Origin: Winogradskyella luteola
Lineage (GTDB): Bacteria > Bacteroidota > Bacteroidia > Flavobacteriales > Flavobacteriaceae
Reading direction: 5' to 3'
Assembly (NCBI RefSeq): GCF_019203985.1
Contig: NZ_JAGSPD010000002.1
Coordinates: forward strand, 1-64,000
DNA length: 64,000 nt
The position numbers and the translations under genes were made by a program. Positions 17,335 through 26,099 of the stretch are shown in pieces; positions within the stretch are counted from its first letter, which is position 1, and each line of letters begins with the position of its first letter. Under the pieces are notes generated by a model that had not been told where the DNA came from, did not search any database, and saw only the letters and a list, made by a program, of their open reading frames with translations.

Positions 17335-18038
17335 ATTACAAAAATGTAAAGGTGATTGGCTTTGATGCAGACGATACGCTTTGGGTCAATGAAACCTATT
17401 TTCGTGAAGCAGAGGAGGAAGTAGGTCAACTATTGTCACATTATGAAACACCAAATAAAATAGACCAAGAGTTGTTTAGGATGGAAATAAAAAACCTACC
17501 AACTTATGGATATGGCGTTAAAGGGTTTGTACTTTCTATGGTAGAGTTGGCGTTAGAATTATCCAACGGAACAGTTTCCAATGCTATCATTGGAAAGATG
17601 CTTCAAATAGGTAAGGACATGATTAATAAGCCCATAGAGTTGCTCGATGGTGTAGAGGATGTCTTGAGTACTTTGTCAAAGGATTACAGATTAATAGTTG
17701 CGACCAAAGGAGATTTGTTGGATCAAGAACGGAAGTTAGAAAAATCGGGTTTATTACAGTATTTTCATCACATTGAGGTACTAAGTGAAAAACAAGAAGC
17801 CAATTACAAGAAGCTTCTAAAGCATTTAGATATAAAGCCATCAGAATTTTTAATGGTAGGTAACTCATTAAAATCCGATATTTTGCCATTAGTAAATATT
17901 GGTGCTAAAGCTATCCATGTGCCATTTCATACTACTTGGCAGCACGAAAGGGTGACTAAAAAAGATACAAATGGCGCAGAATATAGAACCGTAAAAAATT
18001 TAAATGAAATTTTAAATTATTTTAAAACTAATAAATAA
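17325..18038 (+). CDS. HAD-family hydrolase
   Basis: 237 residues. Motif I FDADDTLW (nucleophile Asp and second Asp) is at about 14-21, motif II VATKGD is near 125, Lys of motif III is in EKQEANYKK, and motif IV is [15 protein letters not shown]. The helical cap after motif I marks the phosphoglycolate-phosphatase-like branch. It overlaps kdsB by 10 bases. It could be the Kdo-8-phosphate phosphatase or a housekeeping phosphatase; it is longer than KdsC (about 180 residues, no cap), so the former is unlikely. Confidence 0.82.
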   Translation: MEVNYKNVKVIGFDADDTLWVNETYFREAEEEVGQLLSHYETPNKIDQELFRMEIKNLPTYGYGVKGFVLSMVELALELSNGTVSNAIIGKMLQIGKDMINKPIELLDGVEDVLSTLSKDYRLIVATKGDLLDQERKLEKSGLLQYFHHIEVLSEKQEANYKKLLKHLDIKPSEFLMVGNSLKSDILPLVNIGAKAIHVPFHTTWQHERVTKKDTNGAEYRTVKNLNEILNYFKTNK

Positions 18039-18048
18039 ACTAAGTTTT

Positions 18049-18056
18049 TATTTTTG
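18049..18056 (+). promoter_or_regulatory. Possible internal promoter before kdnB, -7 box
   Basis: TATTTTTG lies in the 36-base gap between the HAD gene and the kdnB-like gene, 19 bases before the ATG. T-rich context raises the chance of a random match. Confidence 0.3.
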
Positions 18057-18074
18057 TTAAAGATTACTGAGTAA

Positions 18075-19157
18075 ATGATATATAAGAATTATCCAATGGT
18101 GTCCAGAGTTGTATTCGGGCGCGGCAGTTTCAATCAATTAGATGAAATACTCGCACCTAAGCGTAAGGGACGTAATGCACCATTTATATTTTATGTTGAT
18201 GATGTTTTTAAGGGCAATCATTGGTTAACTTCGAGAATAACTTTGTCTTACAAGGATAAAATCATTTACGTGCCAACCAAGGAAGAACCAAAAACTTCAC
18301 AAATTGACCAATTGGTCGAAGATATTATACTAGAGCATAGCGAATTGCCATCTGGTATTATAGGTATTGGCGGAGGAATAGTTATGGATATTGCTAAGGC
18401 AGTATCGTTAATGTTGACCAATAAAGGTGAATCTAAGGATTATCAAGGTTGGGATTTAGTTAAACACCATGGTATATATCATGTGGGCATACCTACAATT
18501 TCTGGTACAGGGGCTGAAGTGTCTCGTACCACAATATTAACAGGGCCAGAACGTAAATTAGGAATCAATAGTGATTATACGCCTTTCGATCAGGTTATTC
18601 TGGATCCTGAATTGACTAAAGATGTGCCAAAAGATCAATGGTTTTATACTGGTATGGATTGTTTTGTACATTGTATAGAATCGCTTAATGGTACATTTTT
18701 AAATGCATTTAGTCAGAGTTATGGAGAAAAGGCATTTGAGCTGTGTAAAGAAATTTTTCTTGAAGATACCTTAACGAAAGAAGATGCGCAAGATAAATTG
18801 ATGATGGCATCTTGGCATGGTGGAATGAGTATAGCCTATTCGCAAGTAGGTGTTGCACATGCTATGAGTTATGGCTTAGGGTATTTATTGGGAATAAAAC
18901 ACGGTATTGGCAACTGTATTGTTTTTGATCATTTGGAAGAATATTATCCAGAGGGAGTAGCCATGTTTAAGGCAATGAAAGCTAAGCATAACATTCAGCT
19001 ACCTCAAGGCCTATGTGCAGATTTAGATGGCCATCAATTTGATGCTATGATAGATGTTGCCCTGAGCTTAGAGCCTCTGTGGGAAAATGCTATCGGAAAG
19101 AACTGGAAATCTGTAATTACACGTCAAAAATTGCTAGAGCTCTACCAAAAGATGTAA
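18075..19157 (+). CDS. kdnB: KdnB-like iron-dependent alcohol dehydrogenase (Kdo 8-oxidase)
   Basis: Type III iron alcohol dehydrogenase, 360 residues. NAD-binding loop GIGGGIVMDIAK at 97-108. Metal ligands Asp195, His199, His262 and His276 are in GMDCFVH, GVAHAMSYG and IKHGIGN. Overall it follows the Shewanella KdnB pattern closely (MFGRGSF-like start, YQGWDL, GIPTISGTGAE, NSDYT, DQWFYTGMDC). KdnB oxidises C8 of Kdo before KdnA aminates it to 8-amino-Kdo. It is placed just after kdsB and a phosphatase, which supports a Kdo substrate. No KdnA-type aminotransferase is in the window. Confidence 0.82.
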   Translation: MIYKNYPMVSRVVFGRGSFNQLDEILAPKRKGRNAPFIFYVDDVFKGNHWLTSRITLSYKDKIIYVPTKEEPKTSQIDQLVEDIILEHSELPSGIIGIGGGIVMDIAKAVSLMLTNKGESKDYQGWDLVKHHGIYHVGIPTISGTGAEVSRTTILTGPERKLGINSDYTPFDQVILDPELTKDVPKDQWFYTGMDCFVHCIESLNGTFLNAFSQSYGEKAFELCKEIFLEDTLTKEDAQDKLMMASWHGGMSIAYSQVGVAHAMSYGLGYLLGIKHGIGNCIVFDHLEEYYPEGVAMFKAMKAKHNIQLPQGLCADLDGHQFDAMIDVALSLEPLWENAIGKNWKSVITRQKLLELYQKM

Positions 19158-19158
19158 G

Positions 19159-19707
19159 ATGCACTGGTTAGCTAAATTCATTTACTTTAGACTTCTGGGT
19201 TGGAAAATTGTAGGAAATACAAATTTTTCAAAAGACACAATTAAAAAGGCTGTATTTATTGCTGTACCACACACGAGTTGGCACGATTTCTACATCGGTA
19301 TTCTATTGCGAAAAGTCACAAGAGTTAAAACTAATTTTGTCGGAAAAAAAGAATTATTTATCTGGCCTTTTGGCTATTATTTTAGGGCAGTGGGAGGAAA
19401 GTCTTTAGACAGAACCTCTGGGCAGAACAAAGTAGAAGCCATTGCTAAATTATTTGATGGTGAAGAAGAATTCAGACTTACCTTAGCGCCAGAAGGCACA
19501 CGTAAAAAGGTAGAAGAATGGAAAACGGGTTTTTACTATATTGCTAAAGCAGCCAATGTGCCTATTATTATGTTTACGCTAGATTTTAAGAATAAACAAA
19601 ATAAGGTATCCGAACCGTTTTATATAACGGATAATAAGGAAGCTGATTTTAAATTTATGAAAGCATTTTATAAAGGAGTAGAAGGCAAAGTGAAAGCTTA
19701 CAGTTGA
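19159..19707 (+). CDS. 1-acylglycerol-3-phosphate-type acyltransferase
   Basis: 182 residues, PlsC/lysophospholipid acyltransferase family. Motif I HTSWHD (H-x4-D) is near residue 38, motif II FVGKKELF, and motif III PEGTRKK near 114; the short length and lack of strong membrane helices suggest a peripheral inner-membrane enzyme. It starts one base after the kdnB-like gene ends, so they are co-transcribed and it may act in lipid A or phospholipid assembly. The exact acceptor cannot be read from sequence. Confidence 0.85.
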   Translation: MHWLAKFIYFRLLGWKIVGNTNFSKDTIKKAVFIAVPHTSWHDFYIGILLRKVTRVKTNFVGKKELFIWPFGYYFRAVGGKSLDRTSGQNKVEAIAKLFDGEEEFRLTLAPEGTRKKVEEWKTGFYYIAKAANVPIIMFTLDFKNKQNKVSEPFYITDNKEADFKFMKAFYKGVEGKVKAYS

Positions 19708-19907
19708 TTTAACCGATGGTTTTTTCCTGTTATAGTGTTTCCGCTTATCTCATCGTACTTTTTTGCGGATAAAGAGAATAAATTTTCCATCGCTTGCTAA
19801 TAGCTTAAATTTATAGAACAACTCTTGGCATAAGAATTGTATTTAATCTAAATGCAATGAAACATAAAGTAAACTTATAAGTCCCTAAAAAGAAACATTG
19901 CAATTAT

Positions 19908-19946
19908 AAAAAAAGCTATCTCAGCATTAACTAGATAGCTTTTTTT
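19908..19946. terminator. Bidirectional terminator between the acyltransferase and NTF2-like genes
   Basis: A 14-bp perfect stem (19908-19921 with 19933-19946), with an A run on the left and a T run on the right, surrounds an 11-base loop that contains the stop codon of the convergent gene. It works in both directions. Confidence 0.9.
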
Positions 19947-20400
19947 CTATGTACATGTTCAATAGTCTGTTGGTTTGTGACCTTAGTTTATTTTTAAAAT
20001 AACGTGTTCTGCCCAAAACCATGCCTTTAAAACCAAGAGCTTGTTTAGACCAGCTATGTAGATTGAAACTATCAATATGACTAATAATTAGACCATCTTT
20101 AAATTTAAATTCCGCATCGATTTTATTATGCACTTCCCTACCTGTTTTGCTGAAAGTATAAAAAGCTTCCCAGTGAGCAGAACCCTCATTTTCATTGGCT
20201 TCAATATTTGAAACCTCGATTTTAAAGTCTTTTCCATTTTGTGATTCGCAAAGCATTTGCCACATGGCTTTAGCTCTAATTCCCTTTAACACCCCAAACG
20301 CAGGATCCTCAAAGATTATATCATCATGGTAATAAGAAGTCATTGTATTGGCATCTAAATCATTAAATGCTTTGTAAAAATTGATAATAATATTCTTCAT
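19927..20400 (-). CDS. SnoaL/NTF2-like protein
   Basis: 157 residues with the cone-shaped NTF2-like fold pattern: N-terminal helix pair (IINFYKAFNDLDANTMTSYY), HDDIIFEDPAFG loop, and the strand series ending in HIDSFNLHSW. SnoaL-like members are often isomerases, hydrolases or ligand-binding proteins, and no catalytic residues decide here. The C-terminal 35 residues are basic and helical, an extension beyond the domain. Monocistronic between two terminators. Confidence 0.8.
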   Translation of the reverse strand: MKNIIINFYKAFNDLDANTMTSYYHDDIIFEDPAFGVLKGIRAKAMWQMLCESQNGKDFKIEVSNIEANENEGSAHWEAFYTFSKTGREVHNKIDAEFKFKDGLIISHIDSFNLHSWSKQALGFKGMVLGRTRYFKNKLRSQTNRLLNMYIEKKLSS

Positions 20401-20500
20401 CTTAAAATAAATTTGAAATTATAAAGTCATAGAGCAATGCAGATAATTTCTGTAATTCATCAATTATATTAGGGTTAAATCAGTGGTTAGCTATAAAAGC

Positions 20501-20528
20501 AAAAGACTTCCTTTGAGGGAAGCCTTTT
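20501..20528 (-). terminator. Terminator of the lipoprotein gene at 20529
   Basis: On the minus strand AAAAGGCTTCC pairs with GGAAGTCTTTT (one G-U) around a 6-base loop and is followed by a T-rich stretch. Confidence 0.8.
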
Positions 20529-20981
20529 TTATTCCAAAATAATTTTATTTCTAAAACCTATATCTGTACGATCATCAAATTTAAAATCAAAATAACCAGC
20601 ATCATCTTTTTTGCCACTAACATTTGCTTTTGCTCTACCGATTTCAAGACCGTTTTTGTTATAGGCTTTTGCTGTAACATCACTATCAAAATCTTCATTG
20701 AAGATAAGATATATTGTTAATTTATTGTTCTTTCCAATAGGTTGATTTTCAATATTGTAAATACCATTTTTCAAACCTTTGATTAAAAGGTTTTCGGACA
20801 GCACAATTTCACATTCAAGTGTTTTATCTACGCCTTCAGAAACACCTTCAAAAAATTCAGTAGCGGTTTCGCCTACAACTTCGCCACCTTTGTTAATACC
20901 TTCCTTGGTTTTATTGGCTACTCCATTGCATGATACCAATACTAAACATATCATGCACAGGATCCATATATTTAATTTCAT
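20529..20981 (-). CDS. Lipoprotein of unknown function
   Basis: 150 residues. Lipoprotein signal with lipobox LVLVSC (Cys18). A Gly/Lys/Glu-rich helical stretch (residues 25-50, NKTKEGINKGGEVVGETATE) resembles amphipathic helices of envelope stress proteins. The remaining beta-rich part ends in DIGFRNKIIL and may be a small ligand-free beta sandwich. No known family recognised. It is monocistronic with its own terminator. Confidence 0.72.
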   Translation of the reverse strand: MKLNIWILCMICLVLVSCNGVANKTKEGINKGGEVVGETATEFFEGVSEGVDKTLECEIVLSENLLIKGLKNGIYNIENQPIGKNNKLTIYLIFNEDFDSDVTAKAYNKNGLEIGRAKANVSGKKDDAGYFDFKFDDRTDIGFRNKIILE

Positions 20982-21032
20982 TTTTTAATATGCTAATAAT
21001 GCATTATAAAAATACATTAAAAATCAATAAGA

Positions 21033-21995
21033 TCAGCACATTTGAATGACACATAAATATAAGGGCATTCCCAGAGTAATGTTAAATGGAAACGTAATTG
21101 CCAATGCCATTGGCAAATACAAACTCGGATTCGCCTTTGGTACAGCCAGGCGCATTGCAGCCGGTACAGCGATGTAAGATGCACTAGCGGCTAATATGGC
21201 AAAAAGCAATCGATTACCAACACTTTCCGTAAATGTTGAGCTTATAAAAGCAACGGCAATACCGTTAATAATTGGTACCACTATGGCAAATACAAGTGCA
21301 AACCAACCTTTTTTGAGAAAGGCACCCAGCTTTTTTCCGCTAGTGATTCCCATATCCAGTAAGAAGACAGCCAAGAATCCTTTAAAGAGGTCGGTTGTAA
21401 ATGGCTTAATACCTTGCGCTTGTTCTTCACTTGCTAAAAAGCCAACAACTAAGCTCCCTAAAATTAGTAATACACTTCCGTTGGTGAGTGCGTGTTTGGC
21501 AACCTTGCCCATAGATATTTTAACAGGATTGTCTTTGTCGTATATTGATATTAAAAGTAGCCCAACGATAATAGATGGGGCTTCCATCAATGCCATAACA
21601 GCCACCATATGGCCACCAAACGTTATTTGCTCAATTTCTAAAAAGGAAATGGCCGTTACAAATGTTACAGCACTAACAGAACCGTAAGCCGCAGCAATGG
21701 CCCCTGCATTTGCGACACTAAATTTTCTTCTCAAAATGTAGTATGAATAAATCGGTACTACGACTGCCAGTAAAATCCCAAATAAAAGCGACCATAAAAT
21801 TTCTAAATTTAGGTCGCTATGAGAAAGCTCTTGCCCACCTTTAAATCCTATTGATAATAGTAGATAAAGGGAAATAAATTTTGAGGAATTGGGGGGGATT
21901 TCTAAATCACTCTTAAGTTGTACTGCGATAATACCCAGAAAAAAAAACAGGAGGGCTGGGTTAGTTAAATTATCAACTAACAAATGTAAATCCAT
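21033..21995 (-). CDS. sbtA: SbtA-type sodium-dependent bicarbonate permease
   Basis: 320 residues, about ten hydrophobic helices in two inverted halves; the start MDLHLLVDNLTNPALLFFFLG and the motifs KGGQEL and LLLSIGFKGG match the SbtA (formerly DUF897) family. It imports bicarbonate with Na+. It is last in a unit with two small genes (22053-22364 and 22392-22619) and is divergent from a LysR regulator, the usual arrangement for inducible carbon transport. In a heterotroph it would feed anaplerotic carboxylases. Confidence 0.88.
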   Translation of the reverse strand: MDLHLLVDNLTNPALLFFFLGIIAVQLKSDLEIPPNSSKFISLYLLLSIGFKGGQELSHSDLNLEILWSLLFGILLAVVVPIYSYYILRRKFSVANAGAIAAAYGSVSAVTFVTAISFLEIEQITFGGHMVAVMALMEAPSIIVGLLLISIYDKDNPVKISMGKVAKHALTNGSVLLILGSLVVGFLASEEQAQGIKPFTTDLFKGFLAVFLLDMGITSGKKLGAFLKKGWFALVFAIVVPIINGIAVAFISSTFTESVGNRLLFAILAASASYIAVPAAMRLAVPKANPSLYLPMALAITFPFNITLGMPLYLCVIQMC

Positions 21996-22052
21996 ATGTT
22001 ATAAGTCTAGATTGTAATAGGGTTGGTTAGATATTAAGTAAGCTTCTGATTC

Positions 22053-22364
22053 TTACTTTTTAATAAACGTAATGTCTAAAGTACCGTTAATAACGATTTC
22101 GTAGTTTTCACGTCGTGCAGTATCAATATACCCTTTGGCTACTTCTTTTTCCTGCTTTAATTCTTGTATACGTGAATTTTCGTAAGTAGTGTCACAGTTT
22201 TCATTACCTTCACACAGACTTAGACGCTGTATTTTGTGATAGTTTATTTTTTGATCTATCAGAGCATTTATAATGTGAGAGGCCTCAGAAGGCTTAAACA
22301 TACCCTCAACTAGATTAATTTTTTGTTCGGTCTTTTTTTCGACTTGCTTTACAGTATTTTTCAT
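22053..22364 (-). CDS. Small conserved protein, probable partner of SbtA
   Basis: 103 residues, soluble. The core FKPSEASHIINALIDQKINYHK, followed by a helical Lys/Glu segment and the ending YEIVINGTLDI, recalls small proteins I associate with bicarbonate transport genes in flavobacteria. It has the size of SbtB but not the PII T-loop or signature, so I do not call it SbtB. It lies 57 bases upstream of sbtA on the same strand. A regulatory role on the permease is inferred from position. Confidence 0.7.
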   Translation of the reverse strand: MKNTVKQVEKKTEQKINLVEGMFKPSEASHIINALIDQKINYHKIQRLSLCEGNENCDTTYENSRIQELKQEKEVAKGYIDTARRENYEIVINGTLDITFIKK

Positions 22365-22391
22365 AATTCTATAGTTTTAATAAATGTTGTT

Positions 22392-22619
22392 TTATCTTTG
22401 ATTAGTTTCCATTAGTTTAATGATTGCGATGCACATAATTATAAAAGCACATATAGCAATATGTTCTATAAAAACGTTGTCATTCATGTAAGAAAGTGTG
22501 AGTAAACCCGAAACTCCTAACAAAGTTAATGCTGCCCAAACCTTATTTCTTAAAGTAGATTGCTCAGAGTCTGTATCTCTTAATCTTTTGATTGTAGTAT
22601 TAGATTCTAATCTAGCCAT
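22392..22619 (-). CDS. Small two-TM membrane protein
   Basis: 75 residues: a charged N-terminus (about 25 residues) and two membrane helices (about 26-43 and 50-67), ending in METNQR. It is first in the unit leading to sbtA. Family not recognised. The start ATG at 22619 lies about 108 bases from the LysR start, so the shared control region is 22620-22726. Confidence 0.65.
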   Translation of the reverse strand: MARLESNTTIKRLRDTDSEQSTLRNKVWAALTLLGVSGLLTLSYMNDNVFIEHIAICAFIIMCIAIIKLMETNQR

Positions 22620-22726
22620 ATTTAAATTGTATTATTAATTATTATAATTTATTCACAGTGCAAAGTTGAAACAAAAAATTTATTTATTTTTATATATATT
22701 TTTTATCATACATATAAATATTATTT
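22620..22726. promoter_or_regulatory. Divergent control region between sbtA unit and lysR
   Basis: 107 bases, extremely AT-rich. LysR regulators normally bind between their own gene and the target. Imperfect dyads such as TATTATTAATTATTATAAT are present, but AT content makes them weak evidence. No perfect TAnnTTTG box found. Confidence 0.4.
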
Positions 22727-23650
22727 ATGAACTATACTTTGCATCAACTACAAATCTTCTTGAAAATCACGCAGTTAAAGAGTATTACCAAAGCATCGGA
22801 AGCGTTATTTTTGAGTCAACCTGCAGTTTCAATCCAGTTAAAAAAGTTTCAAGATCAGTTTTCAATACCATTGACCGAAGTTGTCGGCAGGCAGCTTTAC
22901 GTTACAGATTTTGGTTGGGAAATAGCAGAAGCGGCAGAGAAAATACTTAATGAAGTTCAGGCCATTAACTACAAAACGATGTCATTTAAAGGCCAGGTAG
23001 CAGGACGCTTAAAAATTTCGGTTGTTTCTACAGGAAAGTATGTTATGCCTTATTTTTTATCAGATTTTATAAATAAAAATAAAGGGGTTGATTTGGTAAT
23101 GGATGTTACTAACAAAGGAAGTGTTGTAAACAGCCTTGAGAAAAACGAAGTAGATTTTGCCTTAGTTTCTGTAGTGCCTAACCAATTGAATTTAGACCGC
23201 ATTGAGCTTATGGAAAATAAGTTATTTCTAGTGGGTGGTACCAATTTAAAACTAAATAAAAAGACATCTCCCAAGAAGCTATTTGAAACTTTTCCATTGA
23301 TTTATAGAGAAGACGGATCTGCAACCAGAAATGCCATGGAAGCTTATATTGCAAGTCACGATATTTCAACCCGAAAAAAAATGCAACTCACTTCCAACGA
23401 AGCTTTAAAACAAGCTATCGTAGCTGGACTTGGGCTTTCTATAATGCCGTTAATAGGTATTAAAAACGAACTTAAAAATAACGATCTGCAAATTATTCCG
23501 TTTAAAGATCTGCCAATAGTGACCAACTGGAATTTGGTATGGCAAAAATCAAAAAACCTCTCACCAGTTGCCATGGCTTATTTAGAGTTTTTAAAATTTG
23601 AAAAAGATAGGATTATTAAAGAAAATTTCGACTGGTATGAAGAGTATTAA
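22727..23650 (+). CDS. LysR-family transcriptional regulator
   Basis: 307 residues. Winged HTH at 1-60 (LHQLQIFLKITQLKSITKASEAL then LSQPAVSIQLKKFQ), and a periplasmic-binding-like effector domain from about 90. The CbbR/CmpR branch is likely: divergence from a bicarbonate permease and a sequence such as LNLDRIELMENKLFLVGG fit, but the effector is unknown. It ends by overlapping the convergent acyltransferase gene by 4 bases. Confidence 0.9.
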   Translation: MNYTLHQLQIFLKITQLKSITKASEALFLSQPAVSIQLKKFQDQFSIPLTEVVGRQLYVTDFGWEIAEAAEKILNEVQAINYKTMSFKGQVAGRLKISVVSTGKYVMPYFLSDFINKNKGVDLVMDVTNKGSVVNSLEKNEVDFALVSVVPNQLNLDRIELMENKLFLVGGTNLKLNKKTSPKKLFETFPLIYREDGSATRNAMEAYIASHDISTRKKMQLTSNEALKQAIVAGLGLSIMPLIGIKNELKNNDLQIIPFKDLPIVTNWNLVWQKSKNLSPVAMAYLEFLKFEKDRIIKENFDWYEEY

Positions 23651-24762
23651 ATACGCTTAATCTTATCTATAATTTTACGTATACCGGAATACACAAATGC
23701 ATTCGTCCTAGCATAGTAAAACGAAATAAAGCATACAGTTGTGAGAAATGTTAAAGCACCAATTAATGCCTGCCAAGGAGTAAGCGTTTTTCCTACAAGT
23801 TGATGCAAGCCAATACCAGTGAAACTGCCGTAGATGACTATGAAATGAATCACGTATATGGATAGCGTCTTTTGTCCTATCCGTAAGATTAAAGGTTGTT
23901 TGATGTACTTCTCCAGGAGATAGAATACAGAAAATAAGATTAAAACATTGCCAAGTCTAATAAATAGATAGTTGTAATAAGCAACATCCTCAAAAAGCTT
24001 AACATTAAGCAAATAATAGAGCTGATTAAATAGCCAAGACGATTTAAAAATTAAAAACAAACCACAGACAAAAAAACCAATGACAATAGCCAATTTAAAA
24101 CGTGGTCTCTCTAAATATCTATAAAATAAAGTAGATATAAACGCCCCAAAAGCCATATAGCCAAGCCATGGTAAAATGGTAAATACAGAACCGTTTGCTT
24201 TAGTTAAATAATTTGAAAACAACACTGGTACGTTTGGGTATTCTAAATATCTATATAATGGTTCGGTCAAAAAAATTGATAAACCAAGCACTAGCATTAA
24301 GATTGAAAACACCAAGGTTTTCTTTAATGTTAGTTTATAAATAATTACAATTATTATTAATGATATACCTATGCATTGTAGCACATCTACAATTAAGAAA
24401 TAGCTACTAAACTTTCCAATTAACCACTTAAAAATGGGCACACGCAATAAGTAACCTATGCCTATGAGCATTAAGCCTCTATTAAGACCTTTACGCATAC
24501 GTTGCTGTAGGTTTCCGTTATTTTTTGCACGTATTAATAAGTAAGAAAATATAAGTCCAGAAATAGTAAAAAATGTTGGAGCTGTAATTCCTCTAAAATA
24601 CTTCCATATCCAAAAAATAGTTTTGGATTCGTCTCTGTAAGATACATCCAATAAGGTATCTATAAAGTGCCCTTGCAGCATCATTAATATGGCAAATGCT
24701 CGGATTGCATCAATAAAATATAGACGTTTTTTATTCAATTTAGAGAATGGGTTGGTATACAA
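23647..24762 (-). CDS. Membrane acyltransferase, heparan-glucosaminide N-acetyltransferase-like (DUF1624)
   Basis: About 371 residues, ten or more membrane helices. The start RLYFIDAIRAFAILMMLQGH and the later SGLIFSYLL match the HGSNAT_cat/DUF1624 type of multi-pass acyltransferases, which acylate sugars across the inner membrane. There is no in-frame ATG before this conserved segment: TAA lies 4 codons upstream of the TTG at 24762, and a second TTG is at 24738. A minus-strand -7-like box (TACATTTG, 24760-24767) overlaps the first TTG, which favours the second. Substrate unknown. Confidence 0.78.
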   Translation of the reverse strand: MYTNPFSKLNKKRLYFIDAIRAFAILMMLQGHFIDTLLDVSYRDESKTIFWIWKYFRGITAPTFFTISGLIFSYLLIRAKNNGNLQQRMRKGLNRGLMLIGIGYLLRVPIFKWLIGKFSSYFLIVDVLQCIGISLIIIVIIYKLTLKKTLVFSILMLVLGLSIFLTEPLYRYLEYPNVPVLFSNYLTKANGSVFTILPWLGYMAFGAFISTLFYRYLERPRFKLAIVIGFFVCGLFLIFKSSWLFNQLYYLLNVKLFEDVAYYNYLFIRLGNVLILFSVFYLLEKYIKQPLILRIGQKTLSIYVIHFIVIYGSFTGIGLHQLVGKTLTPWQALIGALTFLTTVCFISFYYARTNAFVYSGIRKIIDKIKRI

Positions 24763-24927
24763 ATGTACTCTTTAGAGCATAAATATTTAGAAGAAGTCTT
24801 AATTCTATTTGTAAATACTAATGCTATTTTCATTAAAAAGGCATGTTATACTTCAATCTTTTTGCATAGACATCTATGGTTTTCTTTATCAAAATCTAAA
24901 AAAATGCATAACGATTATAAGAAAAAA

Positions 24928-24958
24928 TCTTAGTAATTATTACATATTCTTACTAAGA
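24928..24958. repeat. 9-13-9 inverted repeat in a gene-free stretch
   Basis: TCTTAGTAA (24928-24936) and TTACTAAGA (24950-24958) are perfect inverted copies. They lie in the 403-base gap 24763-25165 between divergent genes. The rest of this gap is AT-rich, with no gene, RNA or terminator that I can support. Confidence 0.4.
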
Positions 24959-25165
24959 ATATCGCCATATAGCTCTTAATCAATGACTTTAATCGAATAA
25001 ATAATGCTAACTGAGGTATTTTTAATTATTTGTCGGTCTATTATTGCAATTTGTATAATAGTGAATTCATTGTGTTATGTATTATTTGTATCAAAAATCT
25101 AAAACACCTACAGTACAATATAAGCATGCGCTGATAATGATAAAACAATTAAACCAAATCGAACC

Positions 25166-25990
25166 ATGACCATTTCTGATAAATTTAAATTCTCTTTGCT
25201 TAAAAGTCGCTTGGGCAGACTCATAAGGGATATTGAAAGTAGGCTAATAGTACTGAAAATGATGTTTTCTAATTCAAAAAAAGCCAACCGAAAGACTGTT
25301 TATTGTATTTCTCCCTACAAAACCGGCACTACGTATTTATCAAGTTCTTTTAACCCAGAAATATCTCAACACGAACCCATACATTATACATCTTACAAAG
25401 TCTTGGATAGGGATTTCGACAAGTATTTTGCCAAACGATTAAATTACTTGGACTTAAAACTAGAATGTTCTGGATCGTGGAGTGCTTATATTGAAGAGAT
25501 GGCAAACAATAAAGTTGCCAAGGATTTAGAATATATATGTGTTTTGAGATCTCCTTCATCATGGATAACTTCAGTAATTAACTATTGGAATAAAACCAAC
25601 ATGCTAAAGTTTCATTTCGATATACCTCTCGAATTCTTTTGGAAACATAAAGTAGGTGTAGATTTACGTGCTTTTGATTTTAAGAAGGACAATAAAGAGA
25701 ATCAAGAAATTATAGATAAACTGATTAAGTTTTATTTTGATTTTACTGAAAAAACTAAATTGCTAAAAAACGTAACCTACATTGATTTAAAAGATATCGG
25801 CGATAGTATACCCAAGGTAGAGGAATTAATAGACGAGAAAGCTGCCGTTAAGGATAGCTGGAAAAGAGAAAATAAAAAGAAGCAATTTATTTATAAAAAC
25901 GATTCTATAGACGAAGCTTATAATCAACTTACTGCTGGTCTTGTGGAGAAAAAAAAACATGAGCCAATGGTAAGACGGCTTGTGTCTTAG
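25166..25990 (+). CDS. Sulfotransferase-like protein
   Basis: 274 residues. The 5'-phosphosulfate loop is SPYKTGTTYL near 49-58, and the 3'-phosphate site is VLRSPSSWITS with Arg128 and Ser136; together these define the PAPS-dependent sulfotransferase fold. A central region rich in aromatic residues would form the acceptor pocket. No polysaccharide or PAPS synthesis gene is adjacent, so the acceptor is unknown. Monocistronic; separated from the symporter by 109 bases. Confidence 0.75.
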   Translation: MTISDKFKFSLLKSRLGRLIRDIESRLIVLKMMFSNSKKANRKTVYCISPYKTGTTYLSSSFNPEISQHEPIHYTSYKVLDRDFDKYFAKRLNYLDLKLECSGSWSAYIEEMANNKVAKDLEYICVLRSPSSWITSVINYWNKTNMLKFHFDIPLEFFWKHKVGVDLRAFDFKKDNKENQEIIDKLIKFYFDFTEKTKLLKNVTYIDLKDIGDSIPKVEELIDEKAAVKDSWKRENKKKQFIYKNDSIDEAYNQLTAGLVEKKKHEPMVRRLVS

Positions 25991-26099
25991 CTTAAATGAA
26001 CTAATGAAGACTAAATAGAAAGCTATAATTCACTTTTCAATTTTTTAAAACTGCTATAAAATTATCATAAGTTTCATGGGTTTAGTACATTTATAACCT

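Noticed and set aside
22053-22364. SbtB (PII-like) protein
   Set aside because: Size and position fit, but the PII-type strand pattern, T-loop and signature are absent.
22666-22950. A 94-codon open frame overlapping the start of lysR
   Set aside because: It overlaps a clear LysR gene in another frame and has no recognisable domain.
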